DNA of 64,000 bases from Candidatus Palauibacter soopunensis (lineage in GTDB: Bacteria > Gemmatimonadota > Gemmatimonadetes > Palauibacterales > Palauibacteraceae), in contig NZ_CANPVT010000008.1 in assembly GCF_947581735.1 (NCBI RefSeq), positions 186,001-250,000 of the forward strand, in the 5' to 3' direction. Shown here piece after piece: positions 10,754 to 21,625 of this stretch. A program made the position numbers and the translations under genes. The notes under the pieces are model-generated. The model ran no database searches. It was not told the origin of the DNA and saw only the letters and a program-made list of their open reading frames with translations. The stretch's first letter is position 1; every line of letters begins with the position of its first letter.

Positions 10754-10824
10754 ACCCCCAACGGCCGGCCCCCGAGTTCGGTGATCGGCGCACCGGTGCG
10801 GCCGAAGGGAGCGATGGAGCGGGA

Positions 10825-11196
10825 ATGCCGACCATCAATCAGCTGGTCCGCAAGGGCCGCAGGAAGGTCCAGAAGAAGAGCAAGGCGCCGGCGCTGGAGG
10901 GGAACCCCCAGAAGCGCGGCGTGTGCACGCGAGTGTACACCACGACGCCGAAGAAGCCGAATTCGGCGCTGCGGAAGGTCGCCCGCGTGCGACTCACGAA
11001 CGGATACGAAGTCACCGCATATATCGGAGGCGAAGGCCATAACCTCCAGGAACACAGCATCGTGCTGATCCGGGGCGGACGAGTGAAGGATCTGCCGGGT
11101 GTGCGTTATCACATCATCCGCGGGACCCTCGACGCGTCGGGCGTGGACGACAGGAACCAGGGCCGGTCGAAGTACGGTTCGAAGAAGAGAAAATAG
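10825..11196 (+). CDS. rpsL: 30S ribosomal protein S12 (uS12)
   Basis: Decoding-centre protein of the small subunit. The 123-residue length is standard. The start at 10825 gives the canonical [13 protein letters not shown] terminus. [13 protein letters not shown] (lysines at 43-44) and [12 protein letters not shown] (K88) carry the residues found in streptomycin-sensitive S12. It is the first gene of the str block, 239 bases after rpoC, with its own candidate promoter and terminator upstream. Confidence 0.98.
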   Translation: MPTINQLVRKGRRKVQKKSKAPALEGNPQKRGVCTRVYTTTPKKPNSALRKVARVRLTNGYEVTAYIGGEGHNLQEHSIVLIRGGRVKDLPGVRYHIIRGTLDASGVDDRNQGRSKYGSKKRK

Positions 11197-11238
11197 CTCG
11201 GGATCTTTCGGAAATTCGAGCGGGCCGAACACCGTTGG

Positions 11239-11271
11239 GCCCGGCCTCGGAGTCCGTGGCCGGGCTTTATT
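11239..11271 (+). terminator. U-tailed hairpin between rpsL and rpsG
   Basis: GCCCGGCC (11239-11246) pairs with GGCCGGGC (11258-11265) across an 11-base loop, followed by TTTATT. The 119-base spacer corresponds to the S12-S7 interval where E. coli S7 binds to repress its operon. A partial terminator or S7 target role is inferred. Confidence 0.5.
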
Positions 11272-11315
11272 GCGAAGTCTCCGGATGAACCCGGAGCCGG
11301 ATATGGCGAAACGAG

Positions 11316-11786
11316 ATGCCACGACGAAACCGCGCCGAACAGCGTGAGGTGATTCCGGACTCCCGATACGGGAGCACGGAGGTCACGAAGTTCATCAACA
11401 TGCTGATGCTGGACGGAAAGAAGTCCCTCGCCGAGAAGATCTTCTACGATGCGATGCAGAACATCGAAATGAAGACGGGACAGCCGGCGATGAACGTGTT
11501 CCGGCAGGCGCTTCAGAACGCGAAGCCGATCCTCGAGGTCCGCAGTCGGCGGGTAGGTGGCGCGACGTACCAGGTACCGATGGAAGTGTCGTACCGGCGG
11601 CGCGATTCGCTCGCGCGCCGATGGCTCGTGCAGCACTCGCGTGCCCGCTCCGGCAAGACAATGTCGCAGCGGCTCGCCGGTGAACTGCTCGACGCCGCCC
11701 GCGGCGACGGGGGCGCGGTGAGGAAGAAGGAGGACGTGCACCGGATGGCGGACGCGAACAAGGCGTTTGCGCACTACCGCTGGTAA
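11316..11786 (+). CDS. rpsG: 30S ribosomal protein S7 (uS7)
   Basis: Primary binder of the 16S rRNA head, and in E. coli the feedback repressor of the str operon. It is 156 residues from ATG 11316 (MPRRNRAEQREVIPDSRYGS). Conserved KFINMLMLDGKKSLAEKI, QALQNAKPILEVRSRRVGG and YQVPMEV are present, and the C terminus HRMADANKAFAHYRW is intact. It lies between rpsL and fusA in the universal order. Confidence 0.97.
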   Translation: MPRRNRAEQREVIPDSRYGSTEVTKFINMLMLDGKKSLAEKIFYDAMQNIEMKTGQPAMNVFRQALQNAKPILEVRSRRVGGATYQVPMEVSYRRRDSLARRWLVQHSRARSGKTMSQRLAGELLDAARGDGGAVRKKEDVHRMADANKAFAHYRW

Positions 11787-11838
11787 TGAGTCCGTCCGGC
11801 ACCCGAGGTTCGACAGATAGAGACCAATAGATCGACTC

Positions 11839-13935
11839 ATGGAGAGAAGAACGCCGCTCGAGCGGCTTCGGAATATCGGCATCATGGCGCACATCGATGC
11901 CGGAAAGACGACGACGACCGAACGGGTGCTGTTCTACACCGGCCGGACGCATCGCCTGGGCGAAGTGCATCATGGCGACGCGACGATGGACTGGATGGAG
12001 CAGGAGCAGGAACGCGGCATCACGATCACATCGGCCGCCACCACCTGTAACTGGACGCACGACGGCGAGCCCTACCGCATCAACATCATCGACACGCCGG
12101 GGCACGTCGACTTCACGGTGGAAGTGGAGCGCAGCCTTCGCGTGCTCGACGGCGCCGTGGCCCTCTTCTGCGCCGTCGGCGGCGTGGAGCCGCAGTCCGA
12201 GACGGTATGGCGGCAGGCCGACAAGTACGGTGTCCCGCGCATCGCGTTCGTCAACAAGATGGACCGCGTCGGCGCCGACTTCATGCACGTCGTCGGGATG
12301 ATGCGCGACCGCCTGGGTGCGAACGCGCATCCGCTTCAGATCCCTCTCGGCGAGGGCGAACTCTATACGGGCATGGTCGACCTCATTCGCGAGGTCAAGG
12401 TCGTCTACGACGATGAATCCCTGGGCGCGCGCTGGACCGAAGGCCCCGTGCCGGACGCCCTGGTGGACCAGGTGGCGGAGTTGCGGAGCGCCCTCATCGA
12501 GGCGGCGGTCGAGTACGACGAACCCATGCTCGAGAAGTACCTCGAAGGGGAAGAGCTCACCGAGGAGGAAATCCGCGGTGCCGTGCGAAAGGCGACGCTG
12601 GCCAACGGGATCACGCCGATCCTGTGTGGCTCCGCCTTCAAGAACAAAGGCGTGCAGCGCCTGCTCGACGCCGTGATCGACTTCCTCCCCTCCCCCCTCG
12701 ATGTTCCTCCCGTCACCGGCCACCTCCCGCAGCAGGATGAGACGGAGGTCGAGCGCACGGCCGACGAAGACGCGCCGTTTGCGGCCCTCGCGTTCAAGAT
12801 CGCGACCGATCCGTACGTCGGACGTCTGACGTACTTCAGAGTGTACTCCGGCACGGCGAAAGCCGGCTCGAAGGCGCTAAATTCGTCCAGGGGGCGAAAG
12901 GAACGCTTCGGGCGGTTGCTCCAGATGCACGCGAACAAGCGCGAGGAGCGTGACGAAGTGTTCGCGGGCGACATCGCGGCCGCGATCGGACTCAAGCATA
13001 CGCGGACGGGGGATACGCTCTCGTCGGCGACCGACCCGATCGTGCTCGAGTCGATGAGCTTCCCCGAGCCCGTGATCCGGGTGGCGATCGAGCCTCGGAC
13101 GAAAGCGGATCAGGAGAAGTTGTCGGGGGCTCTCGCGAAGCTTGCCGAGGAAGACCCGACGTTCCGCGTCTACACCGACGAGGAGACGGGGCAGACGATC
13201 ATCAGCGGGATGGGCGAACTCCATCTCGAGATCATCGTCGACCGGCTCCAGCGCGAGTTCAGGGTCAACGCGAACGTCGGCCGTCCGCAGGTGGCCTATC
13301 GCGAGACGATCCGCAAGGCCGTCCGCAAGGTGGAGGGCCGCTTCGTGCGGCAGTCCGGCGGCCGCGGGCAGTTCGGGCACGTGATCATCAACCTCGAGCC
13401 CACGGATCCCGGCGGCGGCTTCATCTTCGACTCCGAAATCCGGGGCGGAAACGTGCCCCGCGAGTACGTGCTCTCCGTGGAACAGGGGATTCGCGAGGCG
13501 CTGGATTCAGGGATCGTCGCCGGCTACCCGATCATCGACATCAAGGCCACGCTGATCGACGGTTCGTACCATGAGGTCGATTCCAGCGAGATGGCCTTCA
13601 AGATCGCGGGCTCGATCGCGCTCAAGGAAGGTGCGCGCAAGGCGCAGCCGGTACTGCTGGAGCCTGTCATGAACGTGGAAGTCGTTACACCCGACGACTA
13701 TCTCGGGGACGTGATGGGCGACCTCTCGAGTCGGCGGGGCAAGATCGGCGGCATGACGCAGCGTTCGTCGGCCCAGGTCGTCGGGGCGTCCGTGCCGCTC
13801 TCGGAGATGTTCGGCTACGCGACTTCCCTGCGCTCGATCAGTCAGGGTCGCGCGGTCTACACCATGCAGTTTTCACACTACGAGGAAGTTCCGGGCTCCA
13901 AGACGGCGGAGATCGTCTCCGCCAACGGCTCGTAG
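11839..13935 (+). CDS. fusA: translation elongation factor G
   Basis: GTPase that drives tRNA-mRNA translocation and, with RRF, ribosome recycling. It is 698 residues, normal for EF-G. The P loop AHIDAGKT is at residues 17-24, with the switch [11 protein letters not shown] and the NKMD guanine-specificity motif also present. Domains II-V follow, ending with the domain V segment containing [19 protein letters not shown]. It is 52 bases after rpsG and 58 before tuf. No frameshift or missing motif was seen. Confidence 0.98.
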   Translation: MERRTPLERLRNIGIMAHIDAGKTTTTERVLFYTGRTHRLGEVHHGDATMDWMEQEQERGITITSAATTCNWTHDGEPYRINIIDTPGHVDFTVEVERSLRVLDGAVALFCAVGGVEPQSETVWRQADKYGVPRIAFVNKMDRVGADFMHVVGMMRDRLGANAHPLQIPLGEGELYTGMVDLIREVKVVYDDESLGARWTEGPVPDALVDQVAELRSALIEAAVEYDEPMLEKYLEGEELTEEEIRGAVRKATLANGITPILCGSAFKNKGVQRLLDAVIDFLPSPLDVPPVTGHLPQQDETEVERTADEDAPFAALAFKIATDPYVGRLTYFRVYSGTAKAGSKALNSSRGRKERFGRLLQMHANKREERDEVFAGDIAAAIGLKHTRTGDTLSSATDPIVLESMSFPEPVIRVAIEPRTKADQEKLSGALAKLAEEDPTFRVYTDEETGQTIISGMGELHLEIIVDRLQREFRVNANVGRPQVAYRETIRKAVRKVEGRFVRQSGGRGQFGHVIINLEPTDPGGGFIFDSEIRGGNVPREYVLSVEQGIREALDSGIVAGYPIIDIKATLIDGSYHEVDSSEMAFKIAGSIALKEGARKAQPVLLEPVMNVEVVTPDDYLGDVMGDLSSRRGKIGGMTQRSSAQVVGASVPLSEMFGYATSLRSISQGRAVYTMQFSHYEEVPGSKTAEIVSANGS

Positions 13936-13993
13936 CCGGCGAGGAGCCGGTCCGCGAGCAGGTCGCAGACGAGACACAGGAGAACGAGGGGCG

Positions 13994-15187
<1,194 letters not shown>

Positions 15188-15221
15188 CGGACAGCCCCGG
15201 AAAACGAGACGGCGCACAGAT

Positions 15222-15530
15222 ATGGCGCAGAAGATTCGGATTCGGCTGAAGGCCTTCGATCCAGCCGTGATCGACCAGACGGCGGCGGACATCGTTCGGA
15301 CCGCACAGAAGACAGGTGCGTCCGTCAGCGGGCCGATCCCGCTTCCGACGCGCCGCCAGTTGTTCACGGTCCTGCGGAGCCCGCACGTGGACAAGAAGTC
15401 GCGGGAACAGTTCGAACTGAAGACGCACAAGCGGCTCATCGATATCCATGACTCCCGTCCGCAGACGATCGACGCGCTGACGAAGCTGGATCTCGCGGCC
15501 GGCGTCGATGTGGAAATCAAAGTCGAGTAG
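15222..15530 (+). CDS. rpsJ: 30S ribosomal protein S10 (uS10, NusE)
   Basis: Small-subunit head protein that also acts as NusE in transcription antitermination. It is 102 residues with the expected core [15 protein letters not shown], the loop [29 protein letters not shown] and the C-terminal [29 protein letters not shown]. It opens the S10 block directly after tuf and is 4 bases from rplC. No leader long enough for an E. coli-type L4-controlled S10 leader is present in the 34-base gap. Confidence 0.97.
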   Translation: MAQKIRIRLKAFDPAVIDQTAADIVRTAQKTGASVSGPIPLPTRRQLFTVLRSPHVDKKSREQFELKTHKRLIDIHDSRPQTIDALTKLDLAAGVDVEIKVE

Positions 15531-15534
15531 CGAG

Positions 15535-16158
15535 ATGCCCGGGTTGATCGGCCGCAAAATCGGCATGACGCAGATCTTCGACGACGACGGAAAGGCCGTC
15601 GGTGTCACCGTGCTGGAAGTCGGACCCTGTCCGGTGGTCCAGATCAAGACCGCCGAGCGCGACGGATACGATGCCGTGCAGCTGGGCTTCGGTCGCGTGA
15701 AGGAGGGTCGCGAGCGGAAGCCGGCCGCAGGCCACGCCGCGCGCGCCGGACTCGACTACGTACCGCGCGTCCTCGCGGAGTTCGACTTCGAAGGCGAGAA
15801 GCTCGAGCTGGGCCAGGAACTCACGGTCGGCATGTTCGATGTCGGATCGCGGGTGAACGTGACGGGAACGACCAAGGGTCGCGGGTTTCAGGGCGTGGTG
15901 AAGCGGCACGGCTTCGGCGGTGGTCGCGGTTCCCACGGCGGAACGTCCATTCTCAGGTCTCCCGGCTCGATCGGGGCCGGCACGGACCCGTCCCGTGTCA
16001 TCAAGGGGCGGAAAATGGCGGGCCGCATGGGGGGGACGCAGCGCATGGCGATGAGCCGGAAGATCATTCGGGTCGACGCCGAAAAGAACCTCCTGATCGT
16101 TCAGGGTTCCGTCCCGGGCGGACGAAACAACCTCGTCATGGTGAGGCCGGGCCGATGA
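15535..16158 (+). CDS. rplC: 50S ribosomal protein L3 (uL3)
   Basis: Early-assembly 23S rRNA binder whose loop reaches the peptidyl-transferase centre. It is 207 residues from ATG 15535 ([15 protein letters not shown]). The segments [35 protein letters not shown] and [12 protein letters not shown] are typical. In the central loop the position after SIG is Ala rather than the Gln methylated by PrmB in E. coli. The stop overlaps the rplD start (ATGA). Confidence 0.97.
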   Translation: MPGLIGRKIGMTQIFDDDGKAVGVTVLEVGPCPVVQIKTAERDGYDAVQLGFGRVKEGRERKPAAGHAARAGLDYVPRVLAEFDFEGEKLELGQELTVGMFDVGSRVNVTGTTKGRGFQGVVKRHGFGGGRGSHGGTSILRSPGSIGAGTDPSRVIKGRKMAGRMGGTQRMAMSRKIIRVDAEKNLLIVQGSVPGGRNNLVMVRPGR

Positions 16159-16790
16159 AGGTCGCGACGTACAGTTCCGACGGCACGGCAGGGGCCGAGC
16201 GGGTCCTGCCCGAGACGCCCTTCGACGGCGTGGTCAATGAAGACGTGCTCCATCAGGTCGTCACCGCCGTGCTGGCCAACCGTCGACAGGGGACCGCGTC
16301 GACGAAGACCCGCTCCACCGTTCGCGGAGGGTCGCGGAAGCCCTGGCGGCAGAAGGGGACGGGACGTGCCCGCGCCGGCTCGATCCGGTCGGCGCTGTGG
16401 CGCGGCGGCTCGGTCGTCTTCGGTCCGCAGCCGCGCTCCTATCGCGTCCGCGTGCCGCGGCGGATCCGCCGGCTGGCGATTCGTTCCGCACTCAACACGA
16501 GAGCCATGAACGGCGATCTCGCGCTCATCGAGCCTCTCGATTTCGATCCGCCGAAGACGCGGCGCGTCGCCGCTCTGCTGGCCAGCATCGGCCGCGGTTC
16601 GGGGAACATCCTTTTCCTGACGGCGGGCCACAAACCCGACGTCCACCTGTCGGCCAGAAACCTGCCCGGCGTGCGCGTGCTCCCATGGGGAGAGGCGTCG
16701 GCGTACGACATCCTCTGGTCCGACCTGGTGCTCGTCGAGTCGTCGGTCTTCGATGCGGTGGGGGACTCCGCCGGGGAAGGTGACGCATGA
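16155..16790 (+). CDS. rplD: 50S ribosomal protein L4 (uL4)
   Basis: Exit-tunnel protein and, in E. coli, the autoregulator of the S10 operon. It is 211 residues. The conserved core is QGTASTKTRSTVRGGSRKPWRQKGTGRARAGSIRS followed by VVFGPQPRSY, the usual tunnel extension. The C-terminal Rossmann-like half ends in an acidic tail. The start overlaps the rplC stop and its own stop overlaps the rplW start, both as ATGA, which implies translational coupling. Confidence 0.97.
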   Translation: MKVATYSSDGTAGAERVLPETPFDGVVNEDVLHQVVTAVLANRRQGTASTKTRSTVRGGSRKPWRQKGTGRARAGSIRSALWRGGSVVFGPQPRSYRVRVPRRIRRLAIRSALNTRAMNGDLALIEPLDFDPPKTRRVAALLASIGRGSGNILFLTAGHKPDVHLSARNLPGVRVLPWGEASAYDILWSDLVLVESSVFDAVGDSAGEGDA

Positions 16791-17143
16791 CGCGCCCGCC
16801 GAACGAGATCATCCTGCGTCCGCTCTTCACGGAGAAGACATCCACGAGCCTCCAGTCCGAGGGGACGGACGGGGTGGGCCGGCGTCTTCAGGCACGGATC
16901 GACCTCGGCGAGGTGGAACCGCGTCCCAAATACACCTTCGAGGTGGCGCCGGACGCGAACAAGATCGAGATCCGCCGCGCCTTCGAGGCGATCTTCGAGG
17001 GAAGGCGGGTCACCTCCGTGCGCACGATGAACGTGCGGGGAAAGAAGAAGCGCATGGGGCGCACGATGGGCCGTCGGCCGCATTGGAAGAAGGCGATCAT
17101 CGAAGTTGCGGATGGTCCCGTCGACGTGCTGGAGGGAGCCTGA
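16787..17143 (+). CDS. rplW: 50S ribosomal protein L23 (uL23)
   Basis: Protein at the tunnel exit that docks trigger factor and SRP. At 118 residues it is longer than most L23 (about 95-100). The extra part is residues about 23-46, between the N-terminal EIILRPLFTEKT and the core PKYTFEVAPDANKIEIRRAFEAIF. The basic loop VRGKKKRMGRTMGRRPHWKKAII is intact. It is coupled by ATGA to rplD and is 3 bases from rplB. Confidence 0.95.
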   Translation: MTRPPNEIILRPLFTEKTSTSLQSEGTDGVGRRLQARIDLGEVEPRPKYTFEVAPDANKIEIRRAFEAIFEGRRVTSVRTMNVRGKKKRMGRTMGRRPHWKKAIIEVADGPVDVLEGA

Positions 17144-17146
17144 TCG

Positions 17147-17986
17147 ATGCCGATTCGCAAATTCAAGCCGGTCACGGCGGCCTCTCGATACCGCAGCGTA
17201 TCGACGTTCGAGGAGATCACCCGCAGCGAGCCGGAGAAGTCGCTGACGGAGGGTCTGCCGAAGAAGTCCGGCCGCAACCATCACGGACATATCACGAGCC
17301 GGAGGCGCGGGGGCGGCCACAAGCGGCGTTACCGGCGCATCGACTTCAAGCGCAGGAAGGACGGCGTGCCCGGCGTCATCGCGGAGATCGAATACGATCC
17401 GAATCGCTCGGCCCGCATCGCGCTCATCCACTACGCGGATGGGGAGAAGCGCTACATCCTCCACCCGCGTGGTCTCGGTGTCGGTGACACCATCCTCTCC
17501 GGGTCGGGGATCGATCCGAACGTGGGTAACTGCCTTCCGCTGCGGGAGGTCCCGCTCGGGACGGTCGTACACGGCGTGGAGCTCGTGCCCGGCAAGGGCG
17601 CGCAGCTCGCCCGCTCGGCCGGTGCGTCGGTCCAGGTCGTCGCGAAGGAGCGGGGGACGGTCACGTTGCGGCTCCCCAGCACCGAGATGCGCATGGTGCC
17701 GGAATCGTGCCGGGCCACGGTCGGGCAGGTGGGCAACGTCGACCACGAACTCATTCGAGCCGGGAAGGCGGGCCGCTCGAGGTGGAAGGGCCGGCGGCCC
17801 AAGGTGCGCGGCGTGGCGATGAATCCCGTGGACCATCCCCTCGGGGGTGGGGAGGGGCGCAGTTCCGGCGGCCGTCCACCCGTCTCGCCCTGGGGCAAGC
17901 CGGAGGGCCGCAAGACGAGGAAGAAGCACAAGCCGAGCGACAAGCAGATCGTGCGCGGCCGCAAGCGCGGCAGGGCCACGAAGTAG
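17147..17986 (+). CDS. rplB: 50S ribosomal protein L2 (uL2)
   Basis: Essential 23S rRNA binder next to the peptidyl-transferase centre. It is 279 residues with the N-terminal [11 protein letters not shown], the [22 protein letters not shown] block, and the C-terminal [30 protein letters not shown]. The last contains the conserved His of the VDHP motif. The tail is strongly basic. The ATG at 17147 is 3 bases after rplW. Confidence 0.98.
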   Translation: MPIRKFKPVTAASRYRSVSTFEEITRSEPEKSLTEGLPKKSGRNHHGHITSRRRGGGHKRRYRRIDFKRRKDGVPGVIAEIEYDPNRSARIALIHYADGEKRYILHPRGLGVGDTILSGSGIDPNVGNCLPLREVPLGTVVHGVELVPGKGAQLARSAGASVQVVAKERGTVTLRLPSTEMRMVPESCRATVGQVGNVDHELIRAGKAGRSRWKGRRPKVRGVAMNPVDHPLGGGEGRSSGGRPPVSPWGKPEGRKTRKKHKPSDKQIVRGRKRGRATK

Positions 17987-18000
17987 GAGCGAGAGATCCG

Positions 18001-18285
18001 ATGCCGAGAAGCGTGAGGAAGGGACCGTACATCGATGAGAAGCTGCTGATGAAGGTGCAGCGGATGAACGATTCCGGAGACAAGTCGGTCATCAAGACGT
18101 GGGCCCGGGCTTCGACCATCAGCCCGGATTTCGTCGGACACACGCTAGCGGTGCACAACGGCAACAAGTTCATCCCGGTCTACGTGACGGAGAACATGGT
18201 GGGGCACAAGCTCGGAGAGTTCGCGACGACGCGAACATTCCGCGGGCACGCCGGTTCCGCGCGGGACCGGAGGGGCAGGGTCTGA
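18001..18285 (+). CDS. rpsS: 30S ribosomal protein S19 (uS19)
   Basis: Small-subunit head protein paired with S13. It is 94 residues starting at ATG 18001 with the canonical [32 protein letters not shown] and [24 protein letters not shown] are intact. Its stop overlaps the rplV start by one base (TGATG). Confidence 0.97.
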   Translation: MPRSVRKGPYIDEKLLMKVQRMNDSGDKSVIKTWARASTISPDFVGHTLAVHNGNKFIPVYVTENMVGHKLGEFATTRTFRGHAGSARDRRGRV

Positions 18286-18635
18286 TGCAGGCGACAGCGA
18301 GGGCGAGGAACCTCGGCATGTCCGCCCGGAAGATGCGTCTGGTCATCGACCAGATTCGCGGGCGAGACGTCAACGAGGCCTACGCGATCCTGCAATTCTC
18401 CAAGAAGAAGGCGGCGCGCTCGATCGGAAAGGTGCTCCGTTCGGCCGTCGCCAATGCCGTCTACAGGGCGGACGAGGGCGGGGAAACGCTGGACGTGGAC
18501 GAACTCTACGTGCGCGAAGCATACGTGGACGAAGGCAGGACGCTTCGGCGCTGGCGGGCACGCGCCTACGGAAGAGCGACCCCCCGGCTCAAGCGGAGCA
18601 GTCACGTGACAGTCGTCGTGGACACGAGAGACTAA
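18285..18635 (+). CDS. rplV: 50S ribosomal protein L22 (uL22)
   Basis: Protein that lines the exit tunnel with a long beta hairpin. It is 116 residues from the ATG at 18285, which shares a base with the rpsS stop. Typical segments are the N-terminal [20 protein letters not shown] and the hairpin [32 protein letters not shown]. The stop overlaps the rpsC start by one base (TAATG). Confidence 0.97.
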   Translation: MQATARARNLGMSARKMRLVIDQIRGRDVNEAYAILQFSKKKAARSIGKVLRSAVANAVYRADEGGETLDVDELYVREAYVDEGRTLRRWRARAYGRATPRLKRSSHVTVVVDTRD

Positions 18636-19324
18636 TGGGCCAGAAGACACACCCGTACGGATTCAGGCTCGGCGCGGTCAAGCCGTGGCGGTCGCGCTGG
18701 TACGCACAGGGCAAGGAGTTTCCGAAGCTCCTCGCGGAAGACGAGAAGCTGCGGAAGTACCTGAACGCGCGGCTCGGGCACGCGGCGATCGCCCAGGTGG
18801 AGATCGAGCGCAAGCCGTCCAAGATCGTCGTCACGATCCACACGGGTCGTCCCGGCGTCGTCATCGGCAAGCGCGGGGCCGAGGTCGACAAGCTGCGTGA
18901 CGAACTCGCTCTGCTGACGGACGCGGAAGTTTCCGTCAACGTCGAGGAAATCCGTCGCCCGGAGACCCAGGCTCAACTCGTCGCGGACAACGTGGCTCAT
19001 CAGTTGACGCAGCGGATCAGCTTCCGCCGCGCGATGAAGCGAGCCGTGCAGGCGGCGATGCGAGCGGGCGCCGGCGGCATCCGCATTCAGTGCGGCGGGC
19101 GGCTCGGCGGGGCCGAGATCGCGCGCTCGGAGGGCTACCACGAAGGGCGCGTGCCGTTGCACACGCTGCGCGCGGACATCGACTACGCGGAGCGACAGGC
19201 CCGGACGACGTTCGGCACGATCGGCGTGAAAGTGTGGATCTTCCACGGCGAGATCGTGGAGGACCGCCGTGGTCAGACGTATACCGCGGGCGGGCGCCGC
19301 CGTGCGGGTCGCGGGCGAGGATAG
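18635..19324 (+). CDS. rpsC: 30S ribosomal protein S3 (uS3)
   Basis: Small-subunit protein at the mRNA entry site with helicase-like function. It is 229 residues. The N-terminal [10 protein letters not shown] leads into a KH domain with [22 protein letters not shown]. The C-terminal domain carries [32 protein letters not shown] and [12 protein letters not shown] short Arg/Gly-rich tail follows. It starts by a one-base overlap with rplV. Confidence 0.97.
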   Translation: MGQKTHPYGFRLGAVKPWRSRWYAQGKEFPKLLAEDEKLRKYLNARLGHAAIAQVEIERKPSKIVVTIHTGRPGVVIGKRGAEVDKLRDELALLTDAEVSVNVEEIRRPETQAQLVADNVAHQLTQRISFRRAMKRAVQAAMRAGAGGIRIQCGGRLGGAEIARSEGYHEGRVPLHTLRADIDYAERQARTTFGTIGVKVWIFHGEIVEDRRGQTYTAGGRRRAGRGRG

Positions 19325-19330
19325 GGACAC

Positions 19331-19741
19331 ATGCTGCAACCGAAGCGGATCAAGTACCGGAAACAGCAGAAGGGGCGCATGCGCGGCGCAGCGCATCGCG
19401 GCAACAAGGTTTCGTTCGGCGACTACGCGCTTCAGGCCGTGGAGCCGGGCTGGATCACGAACCGTCAGATCGAAGCCGCTCGAGTCGCCATGACGCGGCA
19501 CATCAAGCGTGGCGGAAAGGTCTGGATCCGCATCTTTCCGGACAAGCCGCTCACGCAGAAGCCCGCGGAGACCCGGATGGGGAAGGGTAAAGGGAACCCC
19601 GAGTACTGGGTCGCGCCGGTGAAGCCGGGTCGGGTGATGTTCGAGCTCGAGGGAGTCGACATCGAACTCGCGCGGCGGGCGATGCAGTTGGCGTCGGCGA
19701 AGCTTCCGGTCAAGACACGCTTTCTGGAGCGGGAGGACTAG
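19331..19741 (+). CDS. rplP: 50S ribosomal protein L16 (uL16)
   Basis: Large-subunit protein near the A-site tRNA elbow and 5S rRNA. It is 136 residues with [48 protein letters not shown] and [22 protein letters not shown]. The stop is immediately followed by the rpmC GTG start with no spacer. Confidence 0.97.
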   Translation: MLQPKRIKYRKQQKGRMRGAAHRGNKVSFGDYALQAVEPGWITNRQIEAARVAMTRHIKRGGKVWIRIFPDKPLTQKPAETRMGKGKGNPEYWVAPVKPGRVMFELEGVDIELARRAMQLASAKLPVKTRFLERED

Positions 19742-19957
19742 GTGTCGCTTGACGCGATGGAGATTCGCGAATTCACCGACGAGGAACTCGCCGAGGAACT
19801 CGCCCGCACGAAGGACGAAATCGCTCGTCTGCGCTACCGGGCCGCGTTCGAGGAACTCGAGAACCCGTCGCTCCTGAAGACGTTGCGTCGCGAGATCGCG
19901 CGACTGAAGACCGTGCAGGTCGAGCGGGCGCGTAGCGAGGAGAATCAGGTTGGCTGA
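19742..19957 (+). CDS. rpmC: 50S ribosomal protein L29 (uL29)
   Basis: Helical protein at the tunnel exit. It is 71 residues from GTG 19742, chosen because GGGAGG in the end of rplP lies 5 bases upstream. An ATG at 19757 (MEIREF) has no such site but would give the shorter family form. [35 protein letters not shown] and the basic REIARLKTV segment are typical. It overlaps rpsQ by 8 bases. Confidence 0.94.
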   Translation: MSLDAMEIREFTDEELAEELARTKDEIARLRYRAAFEELENPSLLKTLRREIARLKTVQVERARSEENQVG

Positions 19958-20219
19958 TCAATCGGCGACGAAGGGCCGGCGCAAGGTTCGGCTCGGAACG
20001 GTCGTGAGCGACCGCATGGAAAAGACCGTCGTGGTGTCTGTCGAGCGACGGCTCGCGCACCCGCTGTACGGCAAGCAGGTGAGCCGCGGCAAACGGTACC
20101 AGGCACACGACGAAGAGAACGAATACCGGGTGGGTGACGTGGTCCGGATCGAGGAGACCCGTCCGCTCTCCAAGCTCAAGCGCTGGCGCGTGCTCGAGCT
20201 GGTCCAGCGTCCGGAGTAA
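19950..20219 (+). CDS. rpsQ: 30S ribosomal protein S17 (uS17)
   Basis: OB-fold protein that binds 16S rRNA early in assembly. It is 89 residues from TTG 19950, supported by GAGGAG about 8 bases upstream within rpmC. The core [29 protein letters not shown] and [21 protein letters not shown] is well conserved. The 8-base overlap with rpmC implies coupling. Confidence 0.96.
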   Translation: MADQSATKGRRKVRLGTVVSDRMEKTVVVSVERRLAHPLYGKQVSRGKRYQAHDEENEYRVGDVVRIEETRPLSKLKRWRVLELVQRPE

Positions 20220-20234
20220 CGGGGGCACGACGAG

Positions 20235-20603
20235 ATGATCCAGCAGGAATCGATGGTTCGCATCGCGGACAATTCCGGCGCCCGCCGGGCTCTCTGCATT
20301 CGGGTCCTCGGCGGGTCGCGCCGCCGGTACGCCCGCGTGGGCGATGTGATCGTCGCGACGATCAAGGACGCGACCCCGCACGGGAACGTGAAGAAGGGCG
20401 AGGTGGTCCGGGCGGTCGTCGTGCGGACGGCAAAGGAGAGCCGGCGGCGCGACGGCAGTTACATCCGCTTCGATGAGAACGCGGCGGTGATCATCAACGA
20501 CGCAGGAGAGCCGACCGCGACACGTATCTTCGGGCCGGTGGCGCGTGAACTCCGCGAGAGGAAGTTCATGAAGATCGTATCGCTGGCCCCCGAAGTGATC
20601 TAG
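20235..20603 (+). CDS. rplN: 50S ribosomal protein L14 (uL14)
   Basis: Large-subunit interface protein. It is 122 residues, the standard length, beginning [53 protein letters not shown] and [14 protein letters not shown]-type segments are all present (here [28 protein letters not shown]). The stop sits in CTAGCGG and enters the short hairpin at 20603-20617. Confidence 0.97.
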   Translation: MIQQESMVRIADNSGARRALCIRVLGGSRRRYARVGDVIVATIKDATPHGNVKKGEVVRAVVVRTAKESRRRDGSYIRFDENAAVIINDAGEPTATRIFGPVARELRERKFMKIVSLAPEVI

Positions 20604-20620
20604 CGGCGACGGGCCGCCAG
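20600..20620 (+). repeat. spacer hairpin, copy 1 (rplN-rplX)
   Basis: CTAGCGGC at the rplN stop followed by GACGG and GCCGCCAGG. GCGGC (20603-20607) pairs with GCCGC (20613-20617). A near copy with a longer arm lies in the next spacer at 20991-21021. Confidence 0.6.
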
Positions 20621-20646
20621 GTGTCGCACGAGGATCTGAACCGAAG

Positions 20647-20994
20647 ATGACACGTAAGAAACTGAACATGAGAGCTGGAGACACGGTCCGGGTGATCGCG
20701 GGCAACTATGCCGGCGCCCAGGGCCAGGTGCTGCGCACGATCCCTTCGCGCGGACTCGTCGTGGTGCAGGACGTGAACATGCGCAAGCATCACAAGCGTC
20801 CCGTGGCCAACGCCAAGGGCGGGATCACCGAAGGCGGCATCGTCACCCACGAAGAGCCGATCAGCGCTTCGAACGTGATGCTCATGTGTCCGCAGTGCGA
20901 CGAGCCGGCGCGGGTGCGCCGCCAGCGCGATGCGGACGGCACGATCGAGCGGATCTGCAAGCGCTGCGACAACCCCATCCCGACGGCGGGCTAG
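20647..20994 (+). CDS. rplX: 50S ribosomal protein L24 (uL24) with C-terminal zinc ribbon
   Basis: Assembly-initiator protein near the tunnel exit. It is 115 residues. The N-terminal KOW motif (AGDTVRVIAGNYAGAQGQV) is followed by the NMRKHHKRP segment. The C terminus carries two CxxC pairs, C81/C84 and C104/C107, that would bind zinc. The stop is in CTAGCGG at the second copy of the spacer hairpin. Confidence 0.96.
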   Translation: MTRKKLNMRAGDTVRVIAGNYAGAQGQVLRTIPSRGLVVVQDVNMRKHHKRPVANAKGGITEGGIVTHEEPISASNVMLMCPQCDEPARVRRQRDADGTIERICKRCDNPIPTAG

Positions 20995-21021
20995 CGGCGT
21001 GGCTTCGCTACGGGCCGCCAG
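20991..21021 (+). repeat. spacer hairpin, copy 2 (rplX-rplE)
   Basis: CTAGCGGC at the rplX stop, then GTGGC-TTC-GCTAC, then GGGCCGCCAGG. The outer stem GCGGC/GCCGC matches copy 1 at 20603-20617. The inner 5-bp stem is an addition, separated by a GG bulge. Confidence 0.6.
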
Positions 21022-21036
21022 GGACGGCAGGGAAAG

Positions 21037-21612
21037 ATGAGTTCGGAAAACGGAAAGCCGCGGCTGCGGACACACTACGAGGACACGGTCCGGGCGAAGC
21101 TCGCCGATACCTTCGGCTTCGAGAACCCGCACCAGATCCCCAGGCTCGAGAAGATCGTGATCAACGCAGGGCTCGGCGAAGGGAAGGACAATCCCCGGCT
21201 GATCGAGTCCGCTTCGAACGAGATTGCCGTGATCAGCGGCCAGCGACCCGTGGTGACGCGGGCGCGGAACTCGATCTCGAACTTCGGTCTGCGCGAAGGC
21301 ATGCCGATCGGGACGATGGTGACGCTTCGCAATGCCCGCATGTACGAGTTCCTCGACCGGTTCATCAGTACGGCCGTGCCCCGTATCAGGGACTTCAGGG
21401 GGTTCCGGAGCCGGGCGTTCGATGGACGCGGCAACTATACGGTGGGAATCCGGGAGCAAATGGTCTTCGCAGAAGTCGATTACGACGAGATCGTCAAGAT
21501 TCACGGTCTCAACATCACGTTCGTTACGACGACCAACCGGGACGATGAGGCGCTCGTCCTGCTTCGCGAGATGGGGATGCCGTTTCGCGATGAGGTCCCG
21601 GTCGTCATCTAG
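21037..21612 (+). CDS. rplE: 50S ribosomal protein L5 (uL5)
   Basis: 5S rRNA-binding protein of the central protuberance. It is 191 residues with KIVINAGLGEG, SGQRPVVTRARNSISNFGLREGMPIG, VTLRNARMYEFLDRFI and PRIRDFRGF. It begins at ATG 21037 after GGCAGGGAAAG. The stop is again CTAGCGG. It is 13 bases before rpsN. Confidence 0.97.
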   Translation: MSSENGKPRLRTHYEDTVRAKLADTFGFENPHQIPRLEKIVINAGLGEGKDNPRLIESASNEIAVISGQRPVVTRARNSISNFGLREGMPIGTMVTLRNARMYEFLDRFISTAVPRIRDFRGFRSRAFDGRGNYTVGIREQMVFAEVDYDEIVKIHGLNITFVTTTNRDDEALVLLREMGMPFRDEVPVVI

Positions 21613-21625
21613 CGGGAAGGGCTGA

